Origin: an uncultured Pelagibacteraceae bacterium
GTDB lineage: Bacteria; Pseudomonadota; Alphaproteobacteria; Pelagibacterales; Pelagibacteraceae
DNA length: 41,886 bases
Direction of reading: 5' to 3'
Assembly: GCA_902627645.1 (NCBI GenBank)
Contig: CACOJX010000007.1
Span: 1-41,886, forward strand
Positions within the stretch are counted from its first letter, which is position 1; each line of letters starts with the position of its first letter. A model generated the notes under the pieces. The model worked only from the letters and a program-made list of their open reading frames with translations. It ran no database searches and was not told where the DNA came from. This document shows positions 1-9,701 of the stretch, in pieces. Position numbers and translations under genes: made by a program.

Positions 1-675
1 CAATTGTTTACACTTTATCCAGAAGTTTTCCCTGGACCCTTAAATAAAGGTCTGTACGGTAAAGCATTAGCTAAAAATTTGTGGAGCCTAAATGTAATAA
101 ATATTAGAGATGCTGCGAAAGATAAACATAAAACAGTGGACGACACTCCTTATGGTGGTGGTTCAGGCATGTTACTTAAACCTGATATATTAGCAAATTC
201 TATTGATCAGAATGTTAAAAAGGGAGAAAGAATATTTTATCTTTCACCAAAGGGAAAAAAGTTTGACCAAAAGCTTGCTCAAGATTTGTCAAAAGAAAAA
301 TCATTTTCTTTAATTTGTGGACATTTTGAAGGAGTTGATGAAAGGATTTTATCTACAAGAAATATTGAAGAAATAAGTATAGGAGATTATGTATTATCAG
401 GTGGAGAAACTGCAGCTCTCGTAGTTCTAGATAGTGTTCTGAGACTTCTGCCAGGTGTTTTGGGAAATGACAAATCAGCTTCTGATGAAACTTTCGAAAA
501 TGGTCTTTTAGAGTATCCGCAATATACAAAACCACAGATTTGGGAGGAAAAATCGGTCCCAGACGTCTTATTATCGGGAGATCACAGTAAAATTAAAGAC
601 TGGCGTTTATCTCAATCTGAGGCTATAACACGCGACCGAAGACCAGATATGTGGCAAAAATATAAGAAAAATTAA
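1..675 (+). CDS. trmD: tRNA (guanine-N1)-methyltransferase TrmD, 5' partial
   Basis: SPOUT-family methyltransferase that methylates G37 N1 in tRNAs using SAM, preventing +1 frameshifting. Seen: the deep-knot motif GDYVLSGGE, preceded by [11 protein letters not shown] and HFEGVDERI, and the C-terminal R[16 protein letters not shown] tail. The frame is open from base 1 and the first in-frame start-like codon is a TTG at 4 encoding what looks like an internal residue (family members have a few residues before FTLYPE). I therefore read it as missing its true start just upstream of the window. It overlaps the next gene's longest frame by one base (TAATG). Context is the usual rpsP-rimM-trmD-rplS arrangement. 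Confidence 0.95.
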   Translation, partial: QLFTLYPEVFPGPLNKGLYGKALAKNLWSLNVINIRDAAKDKHKTVDDTPYGGGSGMLLKPDILANSIDQNVKKGERIFYLSPKGKKFDQKLAQDLSKEKSFSLICGHFEGVDERILSTRNIEEISIGDYVLSGGETAALVVLDSVLRLLPGVLGNDKSASDETFENGLLEYPQYTKPQIWEEKSVPDVLLSGDHSKIKDWRLSQSEAITRDRRPDMWQKYKKN

Positions 676-689
676 TGTTAAATTTTGAG

Positions 690-1268
690 ATGAAAACAAT
701 AGAAGAAATTAATCAGCAAAATGTAAAAAAAATTCTCTCAGAAAAAAAAATTCCTAATTTTTTCCCTGGAGATGTGATTAAGATTGGTGTCAGAATTACA
801 GAAGGTAAAAAAGAAAGAATTCAATATTTTGAGGGTGTTTGCATAGCAAAAAAAAACAGAGATCTAAATTCATCATTTACTGTAAGAAAAATTTCTTTTG
901 GAGAGGGCGTAGAAAGAACTTTTCCATTATATGGTACAGTTATAGATACAATTAAAGTTATTCGTTCAGGAAAGGTGAGACGTGCGAAACTATATTACTT
1001 AAGAGATAGAACTGGTAAATCTGCTAGAATTGCAGAAAAGATTAGAAAAAAAATCGGGATTGATCTTGATGTAAAACCCGAAACAGTAACTGAAGAAAAT
1101 TTAGCACAAACAACTCCTGAACATGGAGTTAAAAAAGAGGAAGCTCCCAAAGTAGAAGCTAAAAAAGAGGAAGCTCCTAAAGTAGAAGCTAAAAAAGAGG
1201 AAGCTCCTAAAACTGAATTAGAAACTAAGACAAAAGAAAAATCAGGAAGCTTACCAGAAAAAAAATAA
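690..1268 (+). CDS. rplS: 50S ribosomal protein L19 with repetitive C-terminal extension
   Basis: Large-subunit protein at the 30S/50S interface. Seen: the L19 core [20 protein letters not shown], then [20 protein letters not shown] and [21 protein letters not shown]. The core ends near residue 115; about 75 further residues form a low-complexity Lys/Glu/Ala/Pro tail, including nearly three copies of a 10-residue unit ([10 protein letters not shown]). Typical L19 is about 115-130 residues. The start could be ATG 675, overlapping the trmD stop, or ATG 690. I prefer 690 because MKTIEEINQ resembles the family N-terminus, but 675 would give translational coupling to trmD. Confidence 0.93.
   Translation: MKTIEEINQQNVKKILSEKKIPNFFPGDVIKIGVRITEGKKERIQYFEGVCIAKKNRDLNSSFTVRKISFGEGVERTFPLYGTVIDTIKVIRSGKVRRAKLYYLRDRTGKSARIAEKIRKKIGIDLDVKPETVTEENLAQTTPEHGVKKEEAPKVEAKKEEAPKVEAKKEEAPKTELETKTKEKSGSLPEKK
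1131..1220 (+). repeat. 30-bp tandem repeat inside rplS, about 3 copies
   Basis: Three in-phase 30-base units begin at 1131, 1161 and 1191, each starting AAAAAAGAGGAAGCTCC. The first two are nearly identical (one C/T difference) and the third diverges after about 20 bases. The period is a multiple of three, so the reading frame is kept and the unit encodes [10 protein letters not shown]. This looks like slipped-strand or unequal-crossover expansion within a coding tail. Confidence 0.95.
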
Positions 1269-1279
1269 TTTTTTTTTCA

Positions 1280-2683
1280 ATGCCGAATACACTTTACGAT
1301 AAAATTTGGAATGACCACTTAGTTGACCAACAAAATGATGGTACAGCGTTACTATTTGTTGATAGACATCTTGTACACGAAGTAACAAGTCCTCAGGCTT
1401 TTGAGGGTCTTAGAAATACAAAAAGGAATGTAAGACATCCAAAACTTACTTTAGCCGTCGCTGATCACAATGTTCCAACAACTGATAGAACAGAAGGCAT
1501 TGCTGATCAAGATTCAAAAATTCAAGTCGATACTCTAGAAAAAAATTGTAAAGAATTTGGTATTGAACTTTTTGGGATGAGTGATAAACGACAAGGCATA
1601 GTTCATATTATTGGTCCAGAACAAGGATTTACACAACCTGGCACTGTAATTGTCTGTGGAGATAGTCATACAGCAACTCATGGTGCGTTTGGAGCCTTAG
1701 CTTTTGGAATTGGAACTTCTGAAGTGGAGCATGTTTTAGCAACACAAACATTAGTTCAAAAAAAAGCGAAAAATTTTAGAATAAATGTAAATGGAAAACT
1801 TCCATTAGGTGTTACATCGAAAGATGTAATTTTACAAATAATTGGAAAGATAGGCACAGCAGGCGGCACAGGATGTGTTGTTGAATATGCCGGTGATCTA
1901 ATTAGCTCACTAAGTGTAGAACAGCGAATGACAATATGCAATATGACTATTGAGGGTGGTGCAAGAGCAGGTTTAATAGCGCCAGATGAGAAAATATTTA
2001 AATATTTAAATGGAAGACCTATGTCTCCTAAAGGTGAAAAGTGGAAAAAAGCATTAGAATACTGGCAAAGTTTAAAAACTGACCAAGATGCAACTTTTGA
2101 TAAGGAAGTAAATCTTAAAGCAGATGAAATTTTACCAATGATCACCTGGGGAACATCACCTCAAGATGTAATTACAATTGACGGCAAGATCCCGAATCCT
2201 AATAATGAAAAAGATCAAGATAAAAAAAGTTCTATCGAAAGGGCTTTAAAGTATATGGGTTTAAAGCCAGATACAGCAGCAACAGATATTAAGATTGATA
2301 AAGTATTTATAGGCAGTTGTACTAATGGAAGAATTGAGGATTTGCGAGAAGCAGCAAAAATTTTAAAAGATAAAAAAATAGCATCCCATGTTCATGCAAT
2401 GGTAGTACCAGGATCAGGACTCGTAAAAGAGCAAGCAGAACAGGAGGGTTTAGATAAAATATTTACAAGCTCAGGTTTCGAGTGGAGAGAACCCGGGTGT
2501 TCAATGTGTCTGGCTATGAATGCAGATAAGCTAAAACCAGAGGAAAGATGCGCATCAACATCAAATAGAAACTTTGAAGGAAGACAAGGAAGAGGAGGCA
2601 GAACCCATCTTGTAAGTCCAGGAATGGCAGCAGCAGCAGCGATTTCAGGAAATTTAGATGATGTGAGGAAGTATCAAAGTTAA
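1280..2683 (+). CDS. leuC: 3-isopropylmalate dehydratase large subunit
   Basis: Aconitase-family [4Fe-4S] enzyme that, with LeuD, isomerises 2-isopropylmalate to 3-isopropylmalate in leucine synthesis. Seen: N-terminal [12 protein letters not shown], the [25 protein letters not shown] block, and the cluster-ligating cysteines C347 (FIGSCTNGR), C407 and C410 ([10 protein letters not shown]). C-terminal [20 protein letters not shown] is typical. Its 467 residues match the usual length. It begins 11 bases after rplS without an obvious Shine-Dalgarno, and its stop overlaps the leuD start (TAATG), indicating coupling. Confidence 0.98.
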   Translation: MPNTLYDKIWNDHLVDQQNDGTALLFVDRHLVHEVTSPQAFEGLRNTKRNVRHPKLTLAVADHNVPTTDRTEGIADQDSKIQVDTLEKNCKEFGIELFGMSDKRQGIVHIIGPEQGFTQPGTVIVCGDSHTATHGAFGALAFGIGTSEVEHVLATQTLVQKKAKNFRINVNGKLPLGVTSKDVILQIIGKIGTAGGTGCVVEYAGDLISSLSVEQRMTICNMTIEGGARAGLIAPDEKIFKYLNGRPMSPKGEKWKKALEYWQSLKTDQDATFDKEVNLKADEILPMITWGTSPQDVITIDGKIPNPNNEKDQDKKSSIERALKYMGLKPDTAATDIKIDKVFIGSCTNGRIEDLREAAKILKDKKIASHVHAMVVPGSGLVKEQAEQEGLDKIFTSSGFEWREPGCSMCLAMNADKLKPEERCASTSNRNFEGRQGRGGRTHLVSPGMAAAAAISGNLDDVRKYQS

Positions 2684-3288
2684 TGCAAAAATTTTCAACA
2701 TTAAAAAGTATTCCAGCATATTTACCTATTGTAAATATAGATACGGACATGATTATTCCTAAACAATTTCTAAAAACAATTAAAAGAACTGGGCTGGGTA
2801 AAAGTTTATTCTTTGAGATGAGATATGATGAACATGGTAAAAAAATAGATGAATTTATTTTAAATAAGGACCCTTTTAATAATTCAAAAATATTGATCGC
2901 AGGAAAAAACTTTGGCTGTGGATCATCTAGAGAACATGCGCCATGGGCATTATTAGATTTTGGTATTACCTGCGTGATAAGCTCCAGCTTTGCAGACATT
3001 TTTTATAATAATTGTTTTAAGAATGGAATCTTGCCAATTATCCTTGCAGAAGAAAAAATTAAAGAGCTGTCAGAATATGCAAATAGAAAAGAAGAAATTT
3101 CGGTTGATTTAAATGAGGAGAAAATTATTTATGGTAATAATGAAGTTAAATTTAAAGTAGATTCATTTAAAAAGAAATGCCTTTTAGAGGGGTTAGACGA
3201 TATAGCATTGTCTTTAAAAAAATCTGATAAAATTGAAAAATTTGAAAAGGATTTAAAAAAGATCAAGCCTTGGATTATTAATGATTAA
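2683..3288 (+). CDS. leuD: 3-isopropylmalate dehydratase small subunit
   Basis: Swivel-domain subunit that completes the LeuCD active site. Seen: N-terminal [12 protein letters not shown] and the substrate-binding loop [21 protein letters not shown] near residues 74-94; 201 residues is normal for a free-standing LeuD. It overlaps leuC by 1 base and leuB by 8 bases, so leuCDB reads as one translationally coupled unit. Confidence 0.98.
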   Translation: MQKFSTLKSIPAYLPIVNIDTDMIIPKQFLKTIKRTGLGKSLFFEMRYDEHGKKIDEFILNKDPFNNSKILIAGKNFGCGSSREHAPWALLDFGITCVISSSFADIFYNNCFKNGILPIILAEEKIKELSEYANRKEEISVDLNEEKIIYGNNEVKFKVDSFKKKCLLEGLDDIALSLKKSDKIEKFEKDLKKIKPWIIND

Positions 3289-4387
3289 AGTAAAAAAAAG
3301 AAAAATTCTATTACTTCCAGGAGACGGGATTGGCCCAGAAGTAATTGGTGAGGTAAAAAAAATAATAAACTGGTTTAATAATAAAAAATCTTTAGACTTC
3401 GAAATTGATGAAGATTTAGCAGGTGGATGTTCTTATGATAAGCATGGTACACCTATTACTGATGAGGTTTTTTATAAAGCCCTAGAAAGTGCAGTTGTAA
3501 TGTTAGGTGCGGTTGGTGGTCCAAAGTGGGACAATGTAGAGTTTTCAAAAAAACCTGAAAGAGCACTTTTAAAACTCAGAAAAGAATTAAAACTTTTTGC
3601 CAATTTAAGACCAGCAATATGTTTCAAGCAATTAGTTGACGCCTCAACTTTAAAACCAGAAGTCGTATCAGGCTTAGATATTATGATTGTTCGAGAGTTA
3701 ACAGGGGGAATTTATTTTGGAGAACCTAGAGGAATTAAGCCAATTGAAAATGGAGAAAGAAAAGGAATTAACACCCATACTTACACTAGTAGTGAAATTG
3801 CTAGAGTAGCTAGAATTGCTTTTGATTTGGCAAAGAAAAGATCAAATAAAGTAACCTCTTGTGAAAAATCAAATGTGATGGAAGCTGGTCAACTTTGGAG
3901 AGAGGAAGTACAGTCACTTCATGATAAAGAGTATAAAGAAGTAGAATTAAGTCATATGCTTGCTGATAATTGTTCTATGCAATTATTAAGAAACCCGAAA
4001 CAATTTGATGTGATAGTAACTGACAATTTATTTGGGGATATGTTGTCAGATCAAGCCTCTATGTTAACAGGATCCTTAGGTTTATTGCCTTCAGCATCTT
4101 TAGGAGCTAAAAACAAAGATGGTGAAATGAGAGCTATGTATGAACCTATTCATGGTTCGGCTCCTGATATCGCTGGTCAGGGTGTAGCAAATCCTATAGC
4201 AACAATTTTGAGTTTCGCTATGGCTTTAAGATATTCATTAGATTTAGATAAAGAGGCAGAGTCGTTAGAAAAAGCTGTACAAGACGTTCTAAATGATGGG
4301 TTAAGAACAAAAGACATTTTGTCAGTTGGAATGAAAGAGGTATCAACATCTCAAATGGGTGATGCGATAATTTCAAAATTGCAATAA
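3281..4387 (+). CDS. leuB: 3-isopropylmalate dehydrogenase
   Basis: NAD-dependent oxidative decarboxylation of 3-isopropylmalate to 2-oxoisocaproate. Seen: N-terminal [12 protein letters not shown], substrate-binding [14 protein letters not shown], the metal/substrate region [27 protein letters not shown] (read in parts), and the NAD-binding [23 protein letters not shown] loop. Length (368) fits the LeuB rather than isocitrate dehydrogenase group, and the leuCD neighbours settle it. The ATG at 3281 lies inside the leuD tail. A 26-base gap with no evident terminator separates it from dmdC. Confidence 0.97.
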   Translation: MIKVKKRKILLLPGDGIGPEVIGEVKKIINWFNNKKSLDFEIDEDLAGGCSYDKHGTPITDEVFYKALESAVVMLGAVGGPKWDNVEFSKKPERALLKLRKELKLFANLRPAICFKQLVDASTLKPEVVSGLDIMIVRELTGGIYFGEPRGIKPIENGERKGINTHTYTSSEIARVARIAFDLAKKRSNKVTSCEKSNVMEAGQLWREEVQSLHDKEYKEVELSHMLADNCSMQLLRNPKQFDVIVTDNLFGDMLSDQASMLTGSLGLLPSASLGAKNKDGEMRAMYEPIHGSAPDIAGQGVANPIATILSFAMALRYSLDLDKEAESLEKAVQDVLNDGLRTKDILSVGMKEVSTSQMGDAIISKLQ

Positions 4388-4413
4388 TCGATTAATTATT
4401 TTAAACTAAACAT

Positions 4414-6177
4414 ATGCCAAGCTATACAGCCCCAGTAGAAGATATGATGTTTCTTTTTGATAAATTAAGAAACAACAAAAATTATAATGAATTAGAAAAA
4501 TACAAAGATGTAAGCTCAGACCTTGTTAAGGATATTTTACAAGAGGCAGCTAAAATAAATCAAAATCTTATTTTACCACTTGCAAAAGCTGGTGATGAAA
4601 ATCCAGCAATTTTAGAAAATGGTGTTGTTCGGACTCCTCCCGGATATAAAGAGGCCTATAAAAAATATATTGAGGATGGTTGGACATCTTTGTCTTGTGA
4701 TCCAAAGTACGGAGGACAAGGTATGCCAAAGACAGTGAGCGCATTTTTTGATGAAATGTTATCCTCTGCCAGCTTATCTTTTAAACTTTATAGTGAGCTA
4801 AGTATTGGAGCTTATAATTGCATAAATCACCATGCCACAGATGATATCAAGAATAAATATTTACCAAAAATAGTTGAGGGAAAATGGAGTGGCACAATGT
4901 GCTTAACAGAACCAGTTTGTGGTACTGATTTAGGTTTACTTAAAACAAAAGCAAAAAAACAATCTGATGGAACTTATAAATTAACTGGACAAAAAATTTT
5001 TATTACCTCAGGTGATCACGATCTTACTGAGAATATAATTCATTTAGTCTTAGCTAGAGTTGATGATTCTCCTGCTGGAACAAAGGGAATAAGTTTATTT
5101 TTAGTACCTAAATTTATAGTTAAGGATGATGGAACTGTAGGATCTAGAAATGGAATATCAACAGGATCTATAGAAACTAAGATGGGTATAAAAGGATCAG
5201 CCACCTGCGTTTTAAATTTTGATGAAGCGTCTGGATATATGATTGGAGCTAAAGAAAAAGGATTAAGTGCCATGTTTACAATGATGAATCTTGAAAGAAT
5301 AGTTGTTGGTATTCAAGGTCTAGGTATTTCAGAAATTGCTTATCAAAACTCCCTGTCTTACGCAAAAGAGAGAAAACAAGGAAAAACAAATAATTCAGGA
5401 TCAAAAAACGGAGCTGATTTTATTATTGAGCATGCAGATATTAGAAGAACTTTATTAAATATGAAATCAATTATTGAGGGTGAAAGAGCTCTGTGTTTTT
5501 GGCTATCTCAGCAAACCGAAGTTAGTTTGTATCATCCAAATGAAAAAGTTCGTCAAGAAGCATCTGATTATGTATCCTTGATGACGCCTGTCGTTAAATC
5601 ATTATTTACAGATTTAGCAATGGAAATAACTAGTGATGCAATGCAAATTCATGGAGGCTACGGGTATACAAAGGATCAAGGTATAGAACAGCTGTATAGA
5701 GATAATAGAATTACACCTATTTATGAAGGAACTAATTCAGTACAAGCAGCTGATTTAGTTTTTAGAAAATTATCAAATAAAAATGGGAGTATAATAAACA
5801 AATTTTTAGATCAGGTAAAATCTGAATGTAACTCCAGTAATGATAAAATTAAACCATTCATATCAGAATTTAATAATCATCTAAGTATATTAAAAAAATT
5901 TAGTGATTGGATGATGGATAGAGCAAAAACAAATAAAGATGATGTAAGTGCAGCAGCAAATGACTATTTAAGAACTTTAGGTTATGTATCTATTGCATAT
6001 GCGTGGATTAAAGTTTTAGAGGTAAGTTTTAAAGACTATAATGAAAATAAAAATTTTTATAATGATAAAATAGATACTGCCAGATTTTACTTTGATAAAG
6101 TTTTGCCAAGAGCAGAACAACATTACAAGACAGCTATCTCTGGTAGTTCTAATTTAATGAATTTTAAATTTAATTAA
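4414..6177 (+). CDS. dmdC: 3-methylmercaptopropionyl-CoA dehydrogenase DmdC
   Basis: FAD acyl-CoA dehydrogenase expected to oxidise MMPA-CoA to methylthioacryloyl-CoA, the third step of DMSP demethylation. Seen: CLTEPVCGTDLG (FAD-binding, residues about 163-173), FITSGDHDLTENIIHLVLAR, GGYGYTKDQGIEQLYRDNRI, and the catalytic-base segment PIYEGTNSVQA with E438. Length (587) fits the long DmdC-type subfamily, which carries an extra C-terminal helical domain, rather than the roughly 380-residue short-chain enzymes. Function rests on the family plus the adjacent dmdB and dmdA. A general long acyl-CoA dehydrogenase is the alternative. Confidence 0.88.
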   Translation: MPSYTAPVEDMMFLFDKLRNNKNYNELEKYKDVSSDLVKDILQEAAKINQNLILPLAKAGDENPAILENGVVRTPPGYKEAYKKYIEDGWTSLSCDPKYGGQGMPKTVSAFFDEMLSSASLSFKLYSELSIGAYNCINHHATDDIKNKYLPKIVEGKWSGTMCLTEPVCGTDLGLLKTKAKKQSDGTYKLTGQKIFITSGDHDLTENIIHLVLARVDDSPAGTKGISLFLVPKFIVKDDGTVGSRNGISTGSIETKMGIKGSATCVLNFDEASGYMIGAKEKGLSAMFTMMNLERIVVGIQGLGISEIAYQNSLSYAKERKQGKTNNSGSKNGADFIIEHADIRRTLLNMKSIIEGERALCFWLSQQTEVSLYHPNEKVRQEASDYVSLMTPVVKSLFTDLAMEITSDAMQIHGGYGYTKDQGIEQLYRDNRITPIYEGTNSVQAADLVFRKLSNKNGSIINKFLDQVKSECNSSNDKIKPFISEFNNHLSILKKFSDWMMDRAKTNKDDVSAAANDYLRTLGYVSIAYAWIKVLEVSFKDYNENKNFYNDKIDTARFYFDKVLPRAEQHYKTAISGSSNLMNFKFN

Positions 6178-6178
6178 A

Positions 6179-7795
6179 ATGGGTCATTACGATACTAATT
6201 TGGATAAAAATAATGCAAATTATGTTCCATTAACTCCTTTAACTTTTCTAAAAAGAGCTAAAGAAATTTATCCGAATTATGAAGCAGTTGTTTATGAAGA
6301 CCGTAAATATACCTGGGATCAAGTTTATAAAAGAACAGTTAAATTTGCTAGTGCACTTAATAAAATTGGTGTTGGAAAGGGCGATACAGTTTCTTTTTTA
6401 GCATTTAATACTCCAGAAATTTTTGAAGGTCATTATTCAGTGCCGATGACAGGCGCAGTATTGAATACCATTAATATTAGATTAGATGCTAAAACAATTG
6501 CTTATATTTTAGATCATAGCGAAGCAAAAGTATTAGTTGTTGATAGACAACTTCATGTAGAAGTAAAAAAGGCTTTAAGCTCACTAAAAAATAAGATTAT
6601 AATAATTGATATTAACGATAAATTTGCAGATCAAGCCAAGTGTGAAAAAATTGGAGAACTAGAGTACGAGAGTTTTTTGAATACTGGTGATGAAAATTAT
6701 GATTGGAAAATGCCAGGGGATGAATGGCAAGCAATTTCATTGAGCTATACATCTGGTACTACAGGAAATCCAAAAGGTGTTGTTTATCATCACAGAGGGT
6801 CATACCTAATGTCTACTGGAAGTGCTGTTGCTTGGAATATGCCTAATAGATTAAATTTTTTAACTATTGTTCCAATGTTTCATTGTAATGGTTGGGGCTA
6901 CCCTTGGACTATACCCATGTTAAATGGAAGAACTATATGTCTAAGAAATATTGATATTAAAAAAATATTTGAACTAATTGATAAGTATGACGTAACTCAT
7001 TTTGGTGGAGCACCAATAGTACTGAATATGATTACTGGTGCTCCAGAGACAGATAGAAAAAAATTAAAACGAAAAGTTTATGTGCTAACGGCTGGGGCAC
7101 CACCTCCAAGTATAATATTTAAAAAAATGAATGAGCTGGGTTTTGAAGTGATGCATGTTTATGGATTAACAGAAACTTATGGACATGTTACCCAATGCGC
7201 TTGGAACGATGCTTGGAATGAATTTGATGAAGAGAAACAAAATGAGATTAAAGCTAGACAAGGTGTCAGGTATCCAAACACAGAGGGTATAGCTGTTATG
7301 AATCCGGAAACTATGACTGAAGTGCCTAAAGATGGAAAAACTATTGGTGAAATTATGATCAAAGGAAATATTGTAATGAAAGGATATTTTAAAGATAAAG
7401 ACGCAACATCTAAAGCTATGGATGGAGGCTGGTTTCATTCTGGAGATTTAGCTGTAATGCATCCAGATGGATATGTTAAAATTCAAGATAGATCAAAAGA
7501 TATTATAATTTCTGGAGGTGAAAATATATCTTCGATTGAAATAGAAAATACTTTAGCAAAACATCCTTCAGTATCTATCGCAGCAGTAGTGGCTAAGCCA
7601 GATGAGAAATGGGGTGAGGTGCCTTGTGCTTTTATTGAAATGGTTAAAGATAAACCTGTAACAGAGAAAGATCTAATTAGCTTTTGTAAAGAAACTCTTG
7701 CTGGATTTAAGGTACCAAAACAAGTAATTTTTTGTGATTTACCAAAAACATCAACTGGGAAAATTCAAAAGTTTGAGCTTAGAAAAAAATTTTAG
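6179..7795 (+). CDS. dmdB: 3-methylmercaptopropionate-CoA ligase DmdB
   Basis: ANL-superfamily acyl-CoA synthetase that activates MMPA to MMPA-CoA with ATP and CoA. Seen: the AMP/P-loop motif YTSGTTGNPKGVVYHHRG, VPMFHCNGWGYPW, the VYGLTETYG A5 motif, SGGENISSIEIENTL, and the C-terminal PKTSTGKIQKFELRK with catalytic K528. The 538 residues match characterised DmdB proteins as I recall them. Only one base separates it from dmdC. Medium-chain fatty-acid CoA ligases share these motifs, so the substrate call relies on the cluster. Confidence 0.88.
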   Translation: MGHYDTNLDKNNANYVPLTPLTFLKRAKEIYPNYEAVVYEDRKYTWDQVYKRTVKFASALNKIGVGKGDTVSFLAFNTPEIFEGHYSVPMTGAVLNTINIRLDAKTIAYILDHSEAKVLVVDRQLHVEVKKALSSLKNKIIIIDINDKFADQAKCEKIGELEYESFLNTGDENYDWKMPGDEWQAISLSYTSGTTGNPKGVVYHHRGSYLMSTGSAVAWNMPNRLNFLTIVPMFHCNGWGYPWTIPMLNGRTICLRNIDIKKIFELIDKYDVTHFGGAPIVLNMITGAPETDRKKLKRKVYVLTAGAPPPSIIFKKMNELGFEVMHVYGLTETYGHVTQCAWNDAWNEFDEEKQNEIKARQGVRYPNTEGIAVMNPETMTEVPKDGKTIGEIMIKGNIVMKGYFKDKDATSKAMDGGWFHSGDLAVMHPDGYVKIQDRSKDIIISGGENISSIEIENTLAKHPSVSIAAVVAKPDEKWGEVPCAFIEMVKDKPVTEKDLISFCKETLAGFKVPKQVIFCDLPKTSTGKIQKFELRKKF

Positions 7796-7803
7796 GTAAA
7801 TAA

Positions 7804-8580
7804 TTGATCTTTCAAATAGAAAATAAAAATATCCATGCATCCGATGCAGGCCAAGGAATCGACTCTCAAAAAGAAACAATTATATTTTTGCACGGTAGTG
7901 GGCTTTCGCATATAATTTGGTCTCTCACTGAACAATTTTTTTCAAATAAGAATTTTAACGTATTATCATTAGATTTGCCTGGACATGGAAATTCAGATGG
8001 ACCTTGTTTAGACAGTATTGAAAAAATTGCTGATTGGTTAGAAAAAGTTTTTGAAAAGTTAAATTTAAAAAACCTAATTTTAGTTGGTCATTCCCAAGGT
8101 TGTTTAGAGATGCTCGAGTATGCTTTCAAATACAAACAGAGATTAAAAAAAATTGTTTTCATTGGAGGGTCAAATAAAATGCCTGTTCATCCCGATTTAA
8201 TAGAGTTAGCTCAAAATGGAGACTCAGATGCTGTTAAATTAATGATGAAATGGGGTTATGAGGGTTCAAAAAAATTTATAGGTGGGAATCCGGTAGAAAA
8301 AATAATTCAGTCACCAAGAGATATCAGTGAAATATTAGCAGTAGATTTAAGAGCATGTAATAATTACTCTAATGGCTCTGAGGCAGCAAAAACAATAAAC
8401 TTGCCTACATTATTGATATTAGGAGAATTAGATAAAATGGTTAACTTAGAAGTAGGAAAAAAATTTTCAAATTTATTACAAAATTCTAAGACACATGTAA
8501 TTAACGGATGTGGACATATGATTATGATTGAAAAAGCCTTTGAAATGCGAGAAAAGATCCTAAAATTTTTAAATTCATGA
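7804..8580 (+). CDS. Alpha/beta hydrolase of unknown substrate in the DMSP cluster
   Basis: A 258-residue soluble alpha/beta hydrolase. Seen: the oxyanion motif HGSG (30-33), [10 protein letters not shown] (57-66), the nucleophile elbow GHSQG with S97, acid D210 ([11 protein letters not shown]) and H238 ([10 protein letters not shown]), a complete Ser-Asp-His triad. It starts at a TTG 8 bases after the dmdB stop, with AGG at 7795-7797 as a plausible ribosome site, and overlaps dmdA by four bases (ATGA). Being sandwiched and coupled between dmdB and dmdA suggests a role in DMSP or MMPA metabolism, for example thioester or ester hydrolysis. The substrate cannot be read from the sequence. Confidence 0.85.
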   Translation: MIFQIENKNIHASDAGQGIDSQKETIIFLHGSGLSHIIWSLTEQFFSNKNFNVLSLDLPGHGNSDGPCLDSIEKIADWLEKVFEKLNLKNLILVGHSQGCLEMLEYAFKYKQRLKKIVFIGGSNKMPVHPDLIELAQNGDSDAVKLMMKWGYEGSKKFIGGNPVEKIIQSPRDISEILAVDLRACNNYSNGSEAAKTINLPTLLILGELDKMVNLEVGKKFSNLLQNSKTHVINGCGHMIMIEKAFEMREKILKFLNS

Positions 8581-9686
8581 AAAATTATTCAATTGCAAAA
8601 TCAAGAAGAATAAGGAGTACTCCTTACACATCAAGAATAGAAAAACAAGGCGTTACAGCTTATACAGTTTATAATCACATGCTGCTACCTGCTGCTTTCG
8701 GGTCTATAGAGGATTCATGTAACCATCTTAAAAAAGAAGTTCAAGTTTGGGATGTATCGGCTGAGAGGCAAGTAGAAATTTCTGGTAAAGATGCAGCAAA
8801 ACTTGTTCAGTTAATGACTTGTAGAGATTTATCAAAGTCAAAAATAGGAAGATGTTATTATTGCCCAATTATTGATGGCAATGGAAACTTAGTAAATGAC
8901 CCTGTAATTTTGAAATTAGCTGAAGATAGGTGGTGGATTTCAATTGCTGACTCAGATGTTATATTTTTTGCAAAAGGTCTTGCATCTGGAAATAATTTTG
9001 AGGTTCAAATTTTTGAACCAAATGTTGATATATTTGCAATACAGGGACCAAAATCATTTAGTTTAATGGAAAAAGTTTTTGGAAAAAAAATTACAGAATT
9101 AAAATTTTTTGGCTTTGATTATTTTGATTTTAAGGGTGTTAACCATTTAATTGCAAGATCTGGTTGGTCAAAACAAGGAGGATTTGAAGTATATGTCGAA
9201 AATACTCAATCTGGTTTAGATCTCTATGATCATCTTTTTGAAATAGGTGAAGAGTTTAATTTAAAGCCTGGTTGTCCTAATCTTATAGAAAGAATTGAGA
9301 GTGGTCTTTTATCTTACGGAAATGATTTTGATAATAATGATAATCCTTTTGAATGTGGCTTTGATAAATATGTAAATTTAGATTCTGAAATATCGTTTTT
9401 AGGTAAGGAAAAATTAAAAAAAATAAAAAAAGATGGTATAAAAAGAAAATTAATGGGAGTTCTCATCGAAACTGATAAAATTCACTTAACCAAATCTCTT
9501 AATCTTAAAGATGATAAAGGAAATTTTATTGGAGATTTAAGATCAGCTTGTTATTCGCCACATTTTAAAAAAGTTATAGGAATAGCAATGATAAATGAGC
9601 CTTATTGTAAACCATCGACAGCGGGATTGTTGGAAATTGGGGGAAATTCTTTAGCTGTAAAAGTTTGCGATTTGCCTTTCATCTAG
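8577..9686 (+). CDS. dmdA: DMSP demethylase DmdA
   Basis: Tetrahydrofolate-dependent demethylase transferring a methyl from dimethylsulfoniopropionate to THF, giving 3-methylmercaptopropionate. It belongs to the GcvT (glycine cleavage T) fold. Seen: [52 protein letters not shown] (W197, E204 and Y206 fall at numbers I recall as ligand-binding in the Pelagibacter structure), [19 protein letters not shown], and the terminal VCDLPFI. The 369 residues match the Pelagibacter enzyme, which it resembles from memory almost throughout, so I favour DmdA over a GcvT paralogue. ATGA overlap with the hydrolase implies coupling. Confidence 0.95.
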   Translation: MKNYSIAKSRRIRSTPYTSRIEKQGVTAYTVYNHMLLPAAFGSIEDSCNHLKKEVQVWDVSAERQVEISGKDAAKLVQLMTCRDLSKSKIGRCYYCPIIDGNGNLVNDPVILKLAEDRWWISIADSDVIFFAKGLASGNNFEVQIFEPNVDIFAIQGPKSFSLMEKVFGKKITELKFFGFDYFDFKGVNHLIARSGWSKQGGFEVYVENTQSGLDLYDHLFEIGEEFNLKPGCPNLIERIESGLLSYGNDFDNNDNPFECGFDKYVNLDSEISFLGKEKLKKIKKDGIKRKLMGVLIETDKIHLTKSLNLKDDKGNFIGDLRSACYSPHFKKVIGIAMINEPYCKPSTAGLLEIGGNSLAVKVCDLPFI

Positions 9687-9701
9687 TATAAAACCTACAT
9701 C

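Noticed and set aside
1131-1220. CRISPR-like direct repeats
   Set aside because: The units are contiguous with no spacers, in frame, and lie inside the rplS coding tail.
1756-2145. Antisense open frame of about 129 codons opposite leuC
   Set aside because: Low-complexity, no domain or ribosome site, and entirely opposite a well-conserved gene; a composition shadow. The same applies to other antisense frames opposite leuCD, sucC, sucD, sucB, atpA and priA.
4388-4413. Regulatory leader or riboswitch ahead of the dmd cluster
   Set aside because: Only 26 AT-rich bases; no conserved structured RNA could fit.
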